DNA from: a bacterium
GTDB taxonomy: Bacteria; Vulcanimicrobiota; Xenobia; Xenobiales; JADMJV01
Length of the DNA stretch: 64,000 nucleotides
Direction of reading: 5' to 3'
Assembly: GCA_018780265.1 (NCBI GenBank)
Contig: JADMJV010000067.1
Location: forward strand, 1-64,000
Part shown: in pieces, positions 1 through 6,922 of the stretch
How positions within the stretch are numbered: the first letter of the stretch is position 1
Layout of the letters: the number at the start of each line of letters is the position of its first letter
Position numbers and translations under genes: made by a program
Notes under the pieces: generated by a model
Database searches by the model: none
Seen by the model: only the letters and a program-made list of their open reading frames with translations
Told to the model about the DNA's origin: nothing

Positions 1-182
1 ACCGGCAGGACACCTGAGGGGGCTGGGTGTCCTGGCCAGAATCAGGTATTTGTCCCGTTCACCGGTGGGGACGAATTAACCGGACGCGGCGCTAGGGGGA
101 GGGGCGTAAGCCCCCCTAGAATGCGCCTTTACTTCACCACCACTGCGTTGACCGGAGACGCCGCCTGGGGGCGGCTGCGCTG
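1..182. other. Left-edge non-coding stretch with two hairpins
   Basis: No gene is supported here. Two inverted repeats are visible. The first is a 7-bp stem, 8-14 pairing with 26-32. The second spans 92-119: an outer CTAGG/CCTAG stem encloses GGGGC-GTAA-GCCCC, a GNRA-type loop. The second lies just past the stop of the minus-strand gene ending at 183 and may help end the min operon transcript, but no T-run follows on either strand. A plus-frame open from base 2 to a TAA at 77-79 could be the tail of a gene cut by the window edge. It is too short to judge. Confidence 0.4.
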
Positions 183-761
183 CTAGACGGTGCGGTCCTG
201 GCGGTGTTGTTGATCGAGCACCCGTCGGGCGGCCTCTAATTCGCGTGTTAGTTTGTCCCAGTCGGGAGTGGCCTGATCGAGTAATTCCTGAAGGTCGCTG
301 GCGCCCACACCGCCGGCCAGCTCGCGCAGGCGCAGCAGACGCCGATGAGCGCTGTCGGAATCGCCTGTCTGCCAGTCGGCCTGAGCCATTTGGAGCAGGC
401 CGGGGCTATGCTGCAGAAAGTTCCGCACCATGTGGTCGGCCAGTGCTCTGCCGCCTTGGGAATAGAGGCGAGCCAGCGCATTGGAGTCCAGCAGCTCGCG
501 GCGCAGGGCCGGCCTCAGGGTGGCCGGCGTCCAGGGAGCCAGCAGGCTGCTTTCCTCGTCCAGACACGCCAACCAGCGCTGCTTTTGGGCTTCATCCATG
601 GCCGACTCGGCTACCACTACCCAGGGCCCGGGAGGCAGCTCGTCGGGGGGATCGCCTGGTCGCGAGACCCACAGGTTTACGTGGGCCTCACCCAGGCGCT
701 CTTGACTTAGCCAGTTGGTTAAGGCTGGCGACGGTTCGCCCCCACCGAATCGCGCCGGCAA
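183..761 (-). CDS. Degenerate receiver/Hpt-like protein in min operon
   Basis: About 192 aa, starting at a TTG whose first base lies one base beyond the minE stop (TGACTTG), so probably translated by coupling to minE. Residues ~28-90 resemble a worn response-regulator receiver fold: a hydrophobic strand with VVVAES, then a segment ending LLAPWTPATLRPAL that looks like the helix-5 'KP..P..L' region. The expected phosphoacceptor Asp is not evident. Residues ~105-185 are helical and contain LAGGVGASDL, matching the conserved 'G.AGN.GA..L' part of Hpt domains. By that alignment the phosphorylatable His is Leu143. It would therefore be a non-phosphorylating adaptor rather than a phosphorelay protein. 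This is inferred from motif reading only; the alternative is an unrelated helical protein. The position downstream of minE suggests a link to division-site placement. The start is uncertain because the open frame extends upstream into minE. Confidence 0.5.
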   Translation of the reverse strand: MPARFGGGEPSPALTNWLSQERLGEAHVNLWVSRPGDPPDELPPGPWVVVAESAMDEAQKQRWLACLDEESSLLAPWTPATLRPALRRELLDSNALARLYSQGGRALADHMVRNFLQHSPGLLQMAQADWQTGDSDSAHRRLLRLRELAGGVGASDLQELLDQATPDWDKLTRELEAARRVLDQQHRQDRTV

Positions 762-762
762 G

Positions 763-1170
763 TCAGGCGCTCTTCTCTTCCACCGAAGGAGTGTCTTCTT
801 GGGACCGGCGCCAGCGCGCTCCCCGCAAAATTCGCTTGGGGCGCTTTTTGCGCTGGGCAGGATCCACCAGGGCCTGCTCGGGCAGGTGGGCCTGGCGATG
901 CACTCGCACCACCTTGATGTCGGCGCTCCAGCGCATCCCTTCGCCACTGGGCTCAAGGCGCAGTTGCAGCGTGGTGGGATCGATCTCCATGTAGCGGCCC
1001 AGAATATCCATCACTTCCTTGCGGATCGATTCGTTCAGGCCAGGCGCCACACTGCAGCGGTCGCCCACCAGGGCGCTTTTTAAGCGGTTGCGCGCGGCCT
1101 GCCGGGAATCTTCTTTGGGTCGACTCCCAAAAAGCCACTGGAGAAAGGGTAATCGCACTAAGAACTCCAC
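763..1170 (-). CDS. minE: Cell division topological specificity factor MinE
   Basis: MinE, 135 aa, stimulates the MinD ATPase and makes the MinCD division inhibitor oscillate or concentrate at the poles. The N-terminus starts with a short hydrophobic membrane-targeting segment (FLVRLPFLQWLFG). The anti-MinCD/dimerisation core follows: ARNRLKSALVGDR, then IRKEVMDILGRYMEID, then a final strand with RWSADIKVVRV. MinE proteins are usually 80-100 aa. This one carries an extra ~45-residue basic, Arg/Lys-rich tail after residue ~90 of unknown role. The start is GTG with a strong AGGAGG that overlaps the minD stop codon, so minD and minE are translationally linked. It is third in the operon minC-minD-minE-(receiver/Hpt-like). 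Confidence 0.9.
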   Translation of the reverse strand: MEFLVRLPFLQWLFGSRPKEDSRQAARNRLKSALVGDRCSVAPGLNESIRKEVMDILGRYMEIDPTTLQLRLEPSGEGMRWSADIKVVRVHRQAHLPEQALVDPAQRKKRPKRILRGARWRRSQEDTPSVEEKSA

Positions 1171-1178
1171 CTGTCCTC

Positions 1179-1991
1179 CTAATTGGGCTGGCTGCCCAGA
1201 TTTACCGTAAACATCCGGCGAATTTTGCTCATTAAGCCAGGTTGTTCGGGGGCCCAGGCCGGTGCGCCAGGGTCTAGCAGGCGCTGAACCACCTGGCGGT
1301 AAGCCAGCCCTGCTTTGCTTTTACCATCGAGCACGGCCGGTTCGCCTTTGTTGGAACTGTGCACCACTCGCTCGTCCTCGGGGACCATGCCGATCAGTTG
1401 CAGGTTGAGGATGTCCTGCACGTCTTCCACCGACAGCATCTGACCCCGCTGGGCCACGTTGGGCTTAAAGCGGTTGAGCAGCAGGTGAATGGGCTTGATG
1501 TCGGCCGCTTCGAGCAGGCCCACGATGCGGTCCGCGTCGCGCACAGCGCTGACCTCGGGGTTGGTGACCACGATGGCTTCGTCGGCTCCGGCAATGGCGT
1601 TCTTGAAGCCCATTTCGATGCCGGCCGGACAGTCGAGCAGCACGTAGTCAAAGGCCTGCCGGAGTTCACCGCAGAGGGCCTTCATTTGCTCCGGCTTGAC
1701 GGCGTCTTTATCGCGCGACTGAGCCGAGGCCAGCACCTGCAGATTCTCAAAGCGTTTATCGCGAATCAGGGCCTGACGGAAGCTGCGGCACTTGCCGTCG
1801 ATCACATCGACCAGGTCAAAAACGATGCGATTCTCCAGACCCAGCACCAGGTCCAGGTTGCGCAGGCCGATGTCGGTATCGACCAGCACTACCGTTTTGC
1901 CTGCTTGAGCCAGTCCCGATCCCAAATTGGCGGTGCAGGTGGTTTTGCCCACACCTCCTTTTCCCGAGGTTATGACGATGACTTTCCCCAT
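1179..1991 (-). CDS. minD: Septum site-determining ATPase MinD
   Basis: MinD, 270 aa, the membrane-bound ParA/MinD-type ATPase that recruits MinC and is displaced by MinE. The deviant Walker A motif GKGGVGKTT sits at residues ~10-18, followed by DTDIGLRNLD, the DCPAGIE Walker B region at ~120, and an ITNPE-like switch (VVTNPEVSAVRDADR). The C-terminus has a short amphipathic basic helix (MSKIRRMF), the membrane-targeting sequence expected for MinD. The ATG at 1991 is chosen because the protein then begins MGKVIVITSGKGG, exactly like the family; the open frame continues upstream into minC. The gap to minC is 20 bp and the minE ribosome site overlaps its stop codon. Confidence 0.96.
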   Translation of the reverse strand: MGKVIVITSGKGGVGKTTCTANLGSGLAQAGKTVVLVDTDIGLRNLDLVLGLENRIVFDLVDVIDGKCRSFRQALIRDKRFENLQVLASAQSRDKDAVKPEQMKALCGELRQAFDYVLLDCPAGIEMGFKNAIAGADEAIVVTNPEVSAVRDADRIVGLLEAADIKPIHLLLNRFKPNVAQRGQMLSVEDVQDILNLQLIGMVPEDERVVHSSNKGEPAVLDGKSKAGLAYRQVVQRLLDPGAPAWAPEQPGLMSKIRRMFTVNLGSQPN

Positions 1992-2011
1992 ATTACTCAC
2001 GACTGTTCTCC

Positions 2012-2797
2012 TTACCGCGTCGTTTCGAAGCGTAACTGGTCTTTGGCGCAACTGACTCGGACACTGGCGGGCAATTGCTTGAGTCCCGCTTCCTTGAGAT
2101 CCCCGGTCCAGATCCCGTCGGCGATGCGCACAACCGTGGGATGAAGGGACTGGCAGTATATTTGAGCTTGTTCGTTGCCGTTGCAGCCGGCATGAATGCG
2201 TCCGCGCACCGTGCCCAGCACCAGCACGTCGCCTTCGGCTTCCAGTTCGGCCCCGGGATTGAGGTCGCCCCACAGCACAATATTGCCGGGGTAGACGGCC
2301 TTCTGGCCTGATCGTAAGGTTCTCTTGATATACAGGGTGGCTTCTTGCTCTTGTTCCGCGTCGGGAGTCGGAGGAGGCTCGCTGACGGTGGCCGTCTCGA
2401 CTTCGGCTTGAACCGCTTCTGCTTCCGCTTTCTCCCTTTGTTCCTGGCGCAGTCGCCGCCCTTGGTGATGAGCCAGGCCCAGCCTGCCGATGATGGCCTT
2501 GATGCCCAGGCTTTCGGCAGCAGTGCGGGTTTGCAGGGAAGTACTAAGCACTCCTACCAGTTCGACGCTCCCCAGTGACTCCAGCAGTCGGCCAAAGGCT
2601 TCCGGGGAAACTTCGCGCCAGCCCAGGTCCAGCGAGATTTGAGCCCCACCCAAAAAGCCGGAGTTTTGCTCGAGCTTTTCCGAAATCTGCAGCAGTACCG
2701 ACTCGAAGTCCAGGTCCTCACGGACGCAAATGAGCAGTCCGTGGCGTGTGCCTTTGAGCGTGACTCCTTCAGGGGGTGCAGTGGTTGTGATAGCCAT
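2012..2797 (-). CDS. minC: Septum formation inhibitor MinC
   Basis: MinC, ~261 aa, blocks FtsZ ring assembly away from midcell and is positioned by MinD. The N-terminal domain (~1-105) has the MinC_N beta/alpha pattern (LKGTRHGLLICVRED, ISLDLGWREVSPE). A charged Glu/Ala/Gln-rich linker covers ~115-155. The C-terminal domain (~160-250) shows the right-handed beta-helix repeats typical of MinC_C, including SGQKAVYPGNIVLWGDLNPGAELEA and GDVLVLGTVRGRIHAG in succession. The ATG at 2797 is preferred over a TTG seven codons upstream because the protein then starts MAITTTAPP. Neither has a strong Shine-Dalgarno. It is first gene of the min operon and is divergent from the repeat protein at 3047. Confidence 0.92.
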   Translation of the reverse strand: MAITTTAPPEGVTLKGTRHGLLICVREDLDFESVLLQISEKLEQNSGFLGGAQISLDLGWREVSPEAFGRLLESLGSVELVGVLSTSLQTRTAAESLGIKAIIGRLGLAHHQGRRLRQEQREKAEAEAVQAEVETATVSEPPPTPDAEQEQEATLYIKRTLRSGQKAVYPGNIVLWGDLNPGAELEAEGDVLVLGTVRGRIHAGCNGNEQAQIYCQSLHPTVVRIADGIWTGDLKEAGLKQLPASVRVSCAKDQLRFETTR

Positions 2798-2987
2798 CAA
2801 GAATTGAATTATTCTCAATGGCCTCGACGATTCCTGCTGCTCCCGTGATCTTCGTGTTGGCCCTTGAAATCAAGGATTCTGGAGCAATCTCTGTCAAGCC
2901 GATCCTGTAAACAAGAACCGGTCTTTCCAAAATAAAACGAGTATTGGAAGAAAACCTAACCAACTCAACCTTCTCATGAGGCTCGAT

Positions 2988-3016
2988 TTGTAAGATGCTA
3001 CATAGGCAGATAACAT
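2988..3016 (+). promoter_or_regulatory. Putative sigma70-type promoter
   Basis: TTGTAA at 2988-2993 and TAACAT at 3011-3016 are separated by exactly 17 bp. They lie 30 bp upstream of the ATG of the repeat protein at 3047, which has a clear AAGGAGA ribosome site. The region 2798-3046 is comparatively AT-rich and separates divergent genes, so a promoter is expected. The call rests on consensus matching only. Confidence 0.4.
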
Positions 3017-3046
3017 TACTGTCTAGTCGACAAAGGAGAAAGCAAC

Positions 3047-4306
3047 ATGGCTTTTGGGGTAAATCAGTTCGGATTCGGCGGCCAATTTGGCGGAGTCCAG
3101 AGTTTTGGCGGCTTCGGCCTGCCACCTGCGGGAGTACCCCTGCAGCAATTTGCCAACACCCCTATCCAGTTGATGCAACTGACACAGCTGCTCGGCAACG
3201 TGCTTGGGGCCCTTTCTCAGTTGCAAGCTGGCTATCAAGGAATGATGGGCCAGCCAGGCTTCCCCCAGCCAGGCTTCCCCCAGCCCGGATTTCCCCAGCA
3301 GCCCGGCTTCCCGCAGCAACCCGGCTTCCCTGGTTTCCCGCCGCCTGGGTTCCCTCAGCCAGGACCTTACAATCCCGGCCCCTACGGCGGCTATCCTCAG
3401 CCCTTCCCGCAGCCGCAGCCGTTTCCTCAACCCCAGCCCGGACTGCCGACTGTGGACCCTCGTTTCGCCAATTGGACGAACCAGTCTGCGAATAACAACT
3501 CCAAAACGGTCTCTAACGCCGAGCGCACCGATATTTCCCAGCTCACCGACGAAGGTCGGGCTGTCCTCCACCTGTGGGGTCGTCAGATCACCGCTCAAGG
3601 CAAACAGGATGGAAGCATCTACTTCAATGTGCTCAACGATACGACGGGCAAATTTACCCCTGCCGAGCATGCGCTGGTCCAGAAGTTGTATCAGCAAGAG
3701 ATGCAGCAGTATGGTGGTATCACCGGTCGAGCAATGGATCAGCAGTTCTTTGGCTTGATGGGTCAGATGACGGGTGAGGATCTGTCGGGCAAATACGCCA
3801 ACGCGCCGATGAATTTCTCCAACGGACGGCAAGTCGACCTCAGTCTGCAAGCTACCAACAATAATGGGTTAGGGGAGTTCGCTAACTCAGTTTTGCGCCT
3901 GTGGGGCCACGACCGGCTTGACAATGCAAAAAATGACGGTTCGGTGTTGCAGTTCACCTTGCAAAACGCCAATGCTTTCGATAAGGACCTCAACAAGAAT
4001 ACCGTTGCAGCTCTGCTGGCAGCGGATTCCGCTGACGGCAAAGTCGACGGGAGTTCGCTGGCGCGGGCCTTCTCTCAGACACTCGATCAGGTGTATCTGG
4101 GTGGGCCGGGTGGCAGTGTCAACCAGACACTGGCTCAGTCGGGCATCAGCCAGGTTCAGGTTGGATCCATCGTCGACCGACTGAAGAATCAACCGATCGC
4201 CGGCATTCCGCCGGGAGTGGACATTACCAATATCGCCAACATCGGCAAGTGCCCCGTATTGGCCTCATCCGTAACCCAGCAGGGTATCAGCTTCGGCCAG
4301 CAATAA
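3047..4306 (+). CDS. Q/P/G/F-rich repeat protein with duplicated C-terminal module
   Basis: 419 aa, not recognised. No signal peptide. Residues 1-30 are Gly/Phe-rich (FGFGGQFGG). Residues ~36-66 form a hydrophobic/Gln amphipathic helix. Residues 69-133 are a QPGFP / PQPQPF repeat tract. Residues ~160-390 form a more complex region with an internal duplication: RAVLHLWG...QDGSIYFNVL (171-196) repeats as NSVLRLWG...NDGSVLQFTL (281-306). Each copy is followed by Asp/Asn/Gly-rich loops such as DSADGKVDG that resemble EF-hand loops but lack a full consensus. The sequence looks like a structural or scaffold protein with a flexible neck and a two-repeat head. It is a single-gene unit: promoter-like motif at 2988, strong Shine-Dalgarno, and hairpin terminator at 4326. 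Function unknown. Confidence 0.8.
   Translation: MAFGVNQFGFGGQFGGVQSFGGFGLPPAGVPLQQFANTPIQLMQLTQLLGNVLGALSQLQAGYQGMMGQPGFPQPGFPQPGFPQQPGFPQQPGFPGFPPPGFPQPGPYNPGPYGGYPQPFPQPQPFPQPQPGLPTVDPRFANWTNQSANNNSKTVSNAERTDISQLTDEGRAVLHLWGRQITAQGKQDGSIYFNVLNDTTGKFTPAEHALVQKLYQQEMQQYGGITGRAMDQQFFGLMGQMTGEDLSGKYANAPMNFSNGRQVDLSLQATNNNGLGEFANSVLRLWGHDRLDNAKNDGSVLQFTLQNANAFDKDLNKNTVAALLAADSADGKVDGSSLARAFSQTLDQVYLGGPGGSVNQTLAQSGISQVQVGSIVDRLKNQPIAGIPPGVDITNIANIGKCPVLASSVTQQGISFGQQ
3251..3445 (+). repeat. In-frame QPGFP-type tandem repeat
   Basis: Five near-identical (Q)QPGFP units occur from 3251, the first three exactly 15 bp each. They decay into PGFP/PPGF, then PFPQPQ units. They encode residues 69-133 of the surrounding gene, a proline-rich flexible linker. 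The nucleotide units differ at wobble positions, so the repeat is partly aged. Confidence 0.75.
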
Positions 4307-4325
4307 AGCCAGCCAGGCCGCCCGA

Positions 4326-4363
4326 GAATGCCGGAGTCCCCGCGGACTGCGGCATTCTTTTTA
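4326..4363 (+). terminator. Rho-independent terminator
   Basis: A 14-bp stem with one mismatch (GAATGCCGGAGTCC with GGACTGCGGCATTC, loop CCGC) is followed by TTTTTATT on the plus strand. It lies 19 bp after the repeat-protein stop and abuts the 3' end of the converging truA. Confidence 0.85.
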
Positions 4364-5203
4364 TTCGTAGTCTACATCCACCAGAAAGAGGCCGTGGGGT
4401 GGAGCTGGGGGGGCGCTTAGAGTGGCGTCTTTGGACAGCAGGATCTCGGCAGGCCTTTCGGGAGGCCACTCTCCGCTGCCAACTTTGACCAGGTTGGCCA
4501 CCAGTTGACGTACCATGCGTCTCAGGAAGGCGTTGGCGCAAACTTCAAAGCAGATCAAGGGGGCCAACTGGAGCCAGGGACCTGACTTGAGTTGGGTCGA
4601 CACAATTCGATCGTGGATATTGAGTTGTTGCAAATTTCTGGTGCGGGCTTCGTGGCCTTCGTGCTTGCGAGTGTAGGCGCTAAAGTCGTGACTTCCCAGC
4701 AGCGGGAGGGACGCCTGGCGCATATTTTCTAAGTTGAGACGGCCCGGCCGCAGCCAGCAGTGATGGCTCCAGAAAGCGCTACCTTGTGGAGCGTCCGGCC
4801 ACAAGTAGTAGTGGTAGGTGCGACGCCTGGCCGAAAATCGGGGATGAAAAGTGGCATCCACGGCCCTCCAACGGGTGACGCAAAGGCCGGTAGGCAGCAC
4901 GGCGTTCAAGTTGCTCACAATTGTCTCAGGGGCCAGGCCGCTGCCGGTGTCAAAAGCGATCACCTGTGCCGTAGCGTGCACTCCTGCGTCGGTTCGCCCT
5001 GAGCCCCAGACCACGATTTCCTCTCTCAAAAGGAGACTTAGCTTGACTTCCAGTTCTTCTTGAATGGTTTGTCGGCGCGGCCAGCGACGGGGATTACCGG
5101 TCGGGCAAAAGGCCTGGGCCCCACGCGGACTGAGTCGCTGGAATCCTTGAAAGAGGCTGCCGTCGTATTGAATCCAGAGAGCGTAGCGCTGTTTTATCTC
5201 CAC
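4361..5203 (-). CDS. truA: tRNA pseudouridine(38-40) synthase TruA
   Basis: TruA, 280 aa, isomerises uridines 38-40 in the anticodon stem-loop of many tRNAs. The N-terminal strand ALWIQYDGSLFQGFQ matches the family's YDGt.f.G.Q motif. The catalytic Asp is in GSGRTDAGVHA, and FHPRFSARRRTYHYYLW and FCANAFLRRMVRQLVANL-like segments complete the two half-domains. The GTG at 5203 is chosen because it sits just before the YDG strand, has GGGAG about eight bases upstream, and overlaps the end of ecfT (GTGGAGATAA), indicating translational coupling. Without this choice the open frame would run ~70 residues into ecfT. It is last gene of proC-ecfT-truA. Confidence 0.93.
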   Translation of the reverse strand: MEIKQRYALWIQYDGSLFQGFQRLSPRGAQAFCPTGNPRRWPRRQTIQEELEVKLSLLLREEIVVWGSGRTDAGVHATAQVIAFDTGSGLAPETIVSNLNAVLPTGLCVTRWRAVDATFHPRFSARRRTYHYYLWPDAPQGSAFWSHHCWLRPGRLNLENMRQASLPLLGSHDFSAYTRKHEGHEARTRNLQQLNIHDRIVSTQLKSGPWLQLAPLICFEVCANAFLRRMVRQLVANLVKVGSGEWPPERPAEILLSKDATLSAPPAPPHGLFLVDVDYE

Positions 5204-5979
5204 TGCTCCCAGGCCACCAATCCGCCCAGTCCGCTCAAGCACCAGAGCAAGGCTTGACCATCCAGCCAGCGCCAGTTTAGGGGGTGCAGTCGAGTGGGCT
5301 GTCCGTTTTGGCCGTAGCCCCGGGCTTCCAGCGCAATGGCTAACTCCTCTGCGTATCGGAAGCAGCGTACCAACAAGGGGGTAAGCAGGCCAGTCAGAGT
5401 TAGCAGGCGCCGGTGCCACGCGCCTTCTTCCCAGGCCGCACCCCGAGAAATTTGGGCTTTGAGCAGTCGGTCCCCTTCTTGGGCCAGTACCGGGATAAAG
5501 CGCCAGGCGATGGTGAAGGCCAGAGCCAGGTCGCGATGAGGGAGCCCGACTTTGCCCAAAGGCTTAAGCATCTGTTCGAGAGCATCGCACATGCCGATGG
5601 GTGAGGTAGTGAGGGCCAGGAGTTGGGCCAGTATGGCCAGGTCAAGCAAGCGTAGGCTCAGTAGCCCCCCTTGCTCCATGCCAGGCAGACTGAGCGGTCC
5701 CAGGTAGGGAGCGGGACCCCAGCCGGCCTGGAACATCATCGATAGCATGGCCAGAGGCAGGACGCCCAGCAGGGCCGGCGCCAACAAGCCGATGGGCAGA
5801 CCGGTGCTCACTGGAAGCAGGGCAATCAGCAGAGCCACCAGCAGTTGCCCGGGTACCTCTCGGACCCAGAAAAGGCCCAGAGTAAAGAGACCGAGCAGCA
5901 TAAGTTTGCAGCGCGGATCCAGCCGGTGCAGCCAGCTGTTTCCGGGGAGAAACTGACTGTAGACCAGTGAGCCGAGCAT
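5194..5979 (-). CDS. ecfT: ECF transporter transmembrane subunit EcfT/CbiQ
   Basis: 261 aa integral membrane protein of the energy-coupling-factor family, the T component that links two ABC ATPases to a substrate-binding S component for vitamin or metal uptake. It starts SLVYSQFLPGNSWLHRLDPRCKL, the conserved cytosolic N-terminus, followed by four to five hydrophobic helices. Two coupling-helix Ala-Arg-Gly-type motifs are visible: QISRGA at ~180 and ALEARGYG at ~218. No EcfA ATPase or S component lies next to it, so it is probably a shared (group II) T subunit or pairs with genes elsewhere. It begins one base after the proC stop (TAAAATG) and overlaps truA. The proC-ecfT-truA order suggests a housekeeping operon. 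Confidence 0.87.
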   Translation of the reverse strand: MLGSLVYSQFLPGNSWLHRLDPRCKLMLLGLFTLGLFWVREVPGQLLVALLIALLPVSTGLPIGLLAPALLGVLPLAMLSMMFQAGWGPAPYLGPLSLPGMEQGGLLSLRLLDLAILAQLLALTTSPIGMCDALEQMLKPLGKVGLPHRDLALAFTIAWRFIPVLAQEGDRLLKAQISRGAAWEEGAWHRRLLTLTGLLTPLLVRCFRYAEELAIALEARGYGQNGQPTRLHPLNWRWLDGQALLWCLSGLGGLVAWEQWR

Positions 5980-5980
5980 T

Positions 5981-6808
5981 TTAGTCCTCTTCGCTGAGCT
6001 TGCTCAGCTTTTGGGATTTGACAAAGGCGGCGTGGACGGCCTTGGAGAGCATGGTGCGCAAACCGCCCTTTTCCAGGTGATAGAGGGCATCGGCGGTGGT
6101 GCCGCCTGGAGAGGTAACCATGTTTCTCAGGTCGGCGATGTGCTTGTCGCTTTGGGCGGCATATTCGGCGGTTCCCTTGACCGTCTGGACCACCAGTTCT
6201 TTGGCTACCTGGCGGCTGAAACCCAGATGAACGCCGGCGTCGATGAGTGCCTCCATAAAGAGAAAGACATAGGCGGGGGCAGAACCAGACAGAGCGGTGG
6301 CCATGTCCAGCATCTCTTCACGTTTGACCTGGTGCTCAATCCCCAGAGCTCGCAGGATCTGGGTGGTCACCTCCCGTTGGCTTTCGCTCACCTGACGGGT
6401 ACAGCACCACACGCTGACACCCAGGCCTACCTGAGCGGGGGTGTTGGGCATGACTCGGACGACAGGCTTGTGCCTGGTTCGACGTACAATGTTACCGGTG
6501 GTAACCCCGGCCATAATCGAGAGCAGCAAAGCGGAGGGTTCTAAGGCGCCAGCCAGTTCGGGCCCCACTTCCGCGAACATCTGGGGCTTGATGGAGAGAA
6601 CTCCGACATCCGCACCGGCCAGCGCTTTGGCGTTGTCTGAAGAGGTGTTAACTCCGTAGCGGTGGGCCAAAAATTCCAGCCTTTGAGCCTGGGGATCGGA
6701 GCAACTGACGTTGTGCGGGTGAATCAGTTCTCTTTGAAGAAGACCTTTGATCATCGCCTCGGCCATCACGCCGCTGCCTATAAATGCGAGTTTTTTGTCC
6801 TGCGTCAT
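5981..6808 (-). CDS. proC: Pyrroline-5-carboxylate reductase ProC
   Basis: ProC, 275 aa, reduces 1-pyrroline-5-carboxylate to L-proline with NAD(P)H, the last step of proline synthesis. The N-terminal Rossmann motif is LAFIGSGVMAEAMIKGL, then LSIKPQ, SIMAGVTTGNIVRR, and VRVMPNTPAQVGLGVS. The C-terminal dimerisation domain carries ALSGSAPAYVFLFMEALIDAG and TSPGGTTADALYHLE. Length is normal for the family. ATG start with AAGGGG about six bases upstream. First gene of proC-ecfT-truA; divergent from the carotenoid genes with a 114-bp gap that should hold both promoters. Confidence 0.96.
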   Translation of the reverse strand: MTQDKKLAFIGSGVMAEAMIKGLLQRELIHPHNVSCSDPQAQRLEFLAHRYGVNTSSDNAKALAGADVGVLSIKPQMFAEVGPELAGALEPSALLLSIMAGVTTGNIVRRTRHKPVVRVMPNTPAQVGLGVSVWCCTRQVSESQREVTTQILRALGIEHQVKREEMLDMATALSGSAPAYVFLFMEALIDAGVHLGFSRQVAKELVVQTVKGTAEYAAQSDKHIADLRNMVTSPGGTTADALYHLEKGGLRTMLSKAVHAAFVKSQKLSKLSEED

Positions 6809-6922
6809 GCAAGCCCCTTCTGCTGATTGACTGCTTGCCCCTACCGGTGCCGGAAAGCTGCCCTGATTGGCAGGAACCCGAGCGTACAGGTGCAGAAGCC
6901 GGGCTAATCAAGCGGAGGCTGT

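Noticed and set aside
1359..2144. Plus-strand 261-codon frame opposite minD
   Set aside because: Entirely antisense to an unmistakable MinD; no family features and no ribosome site.
3251..3345. Direct repeats considered as a CRISPR-like array
   Set aside because: Units are contiguous, in-frame 15-18 bp codon repeats without spacers.
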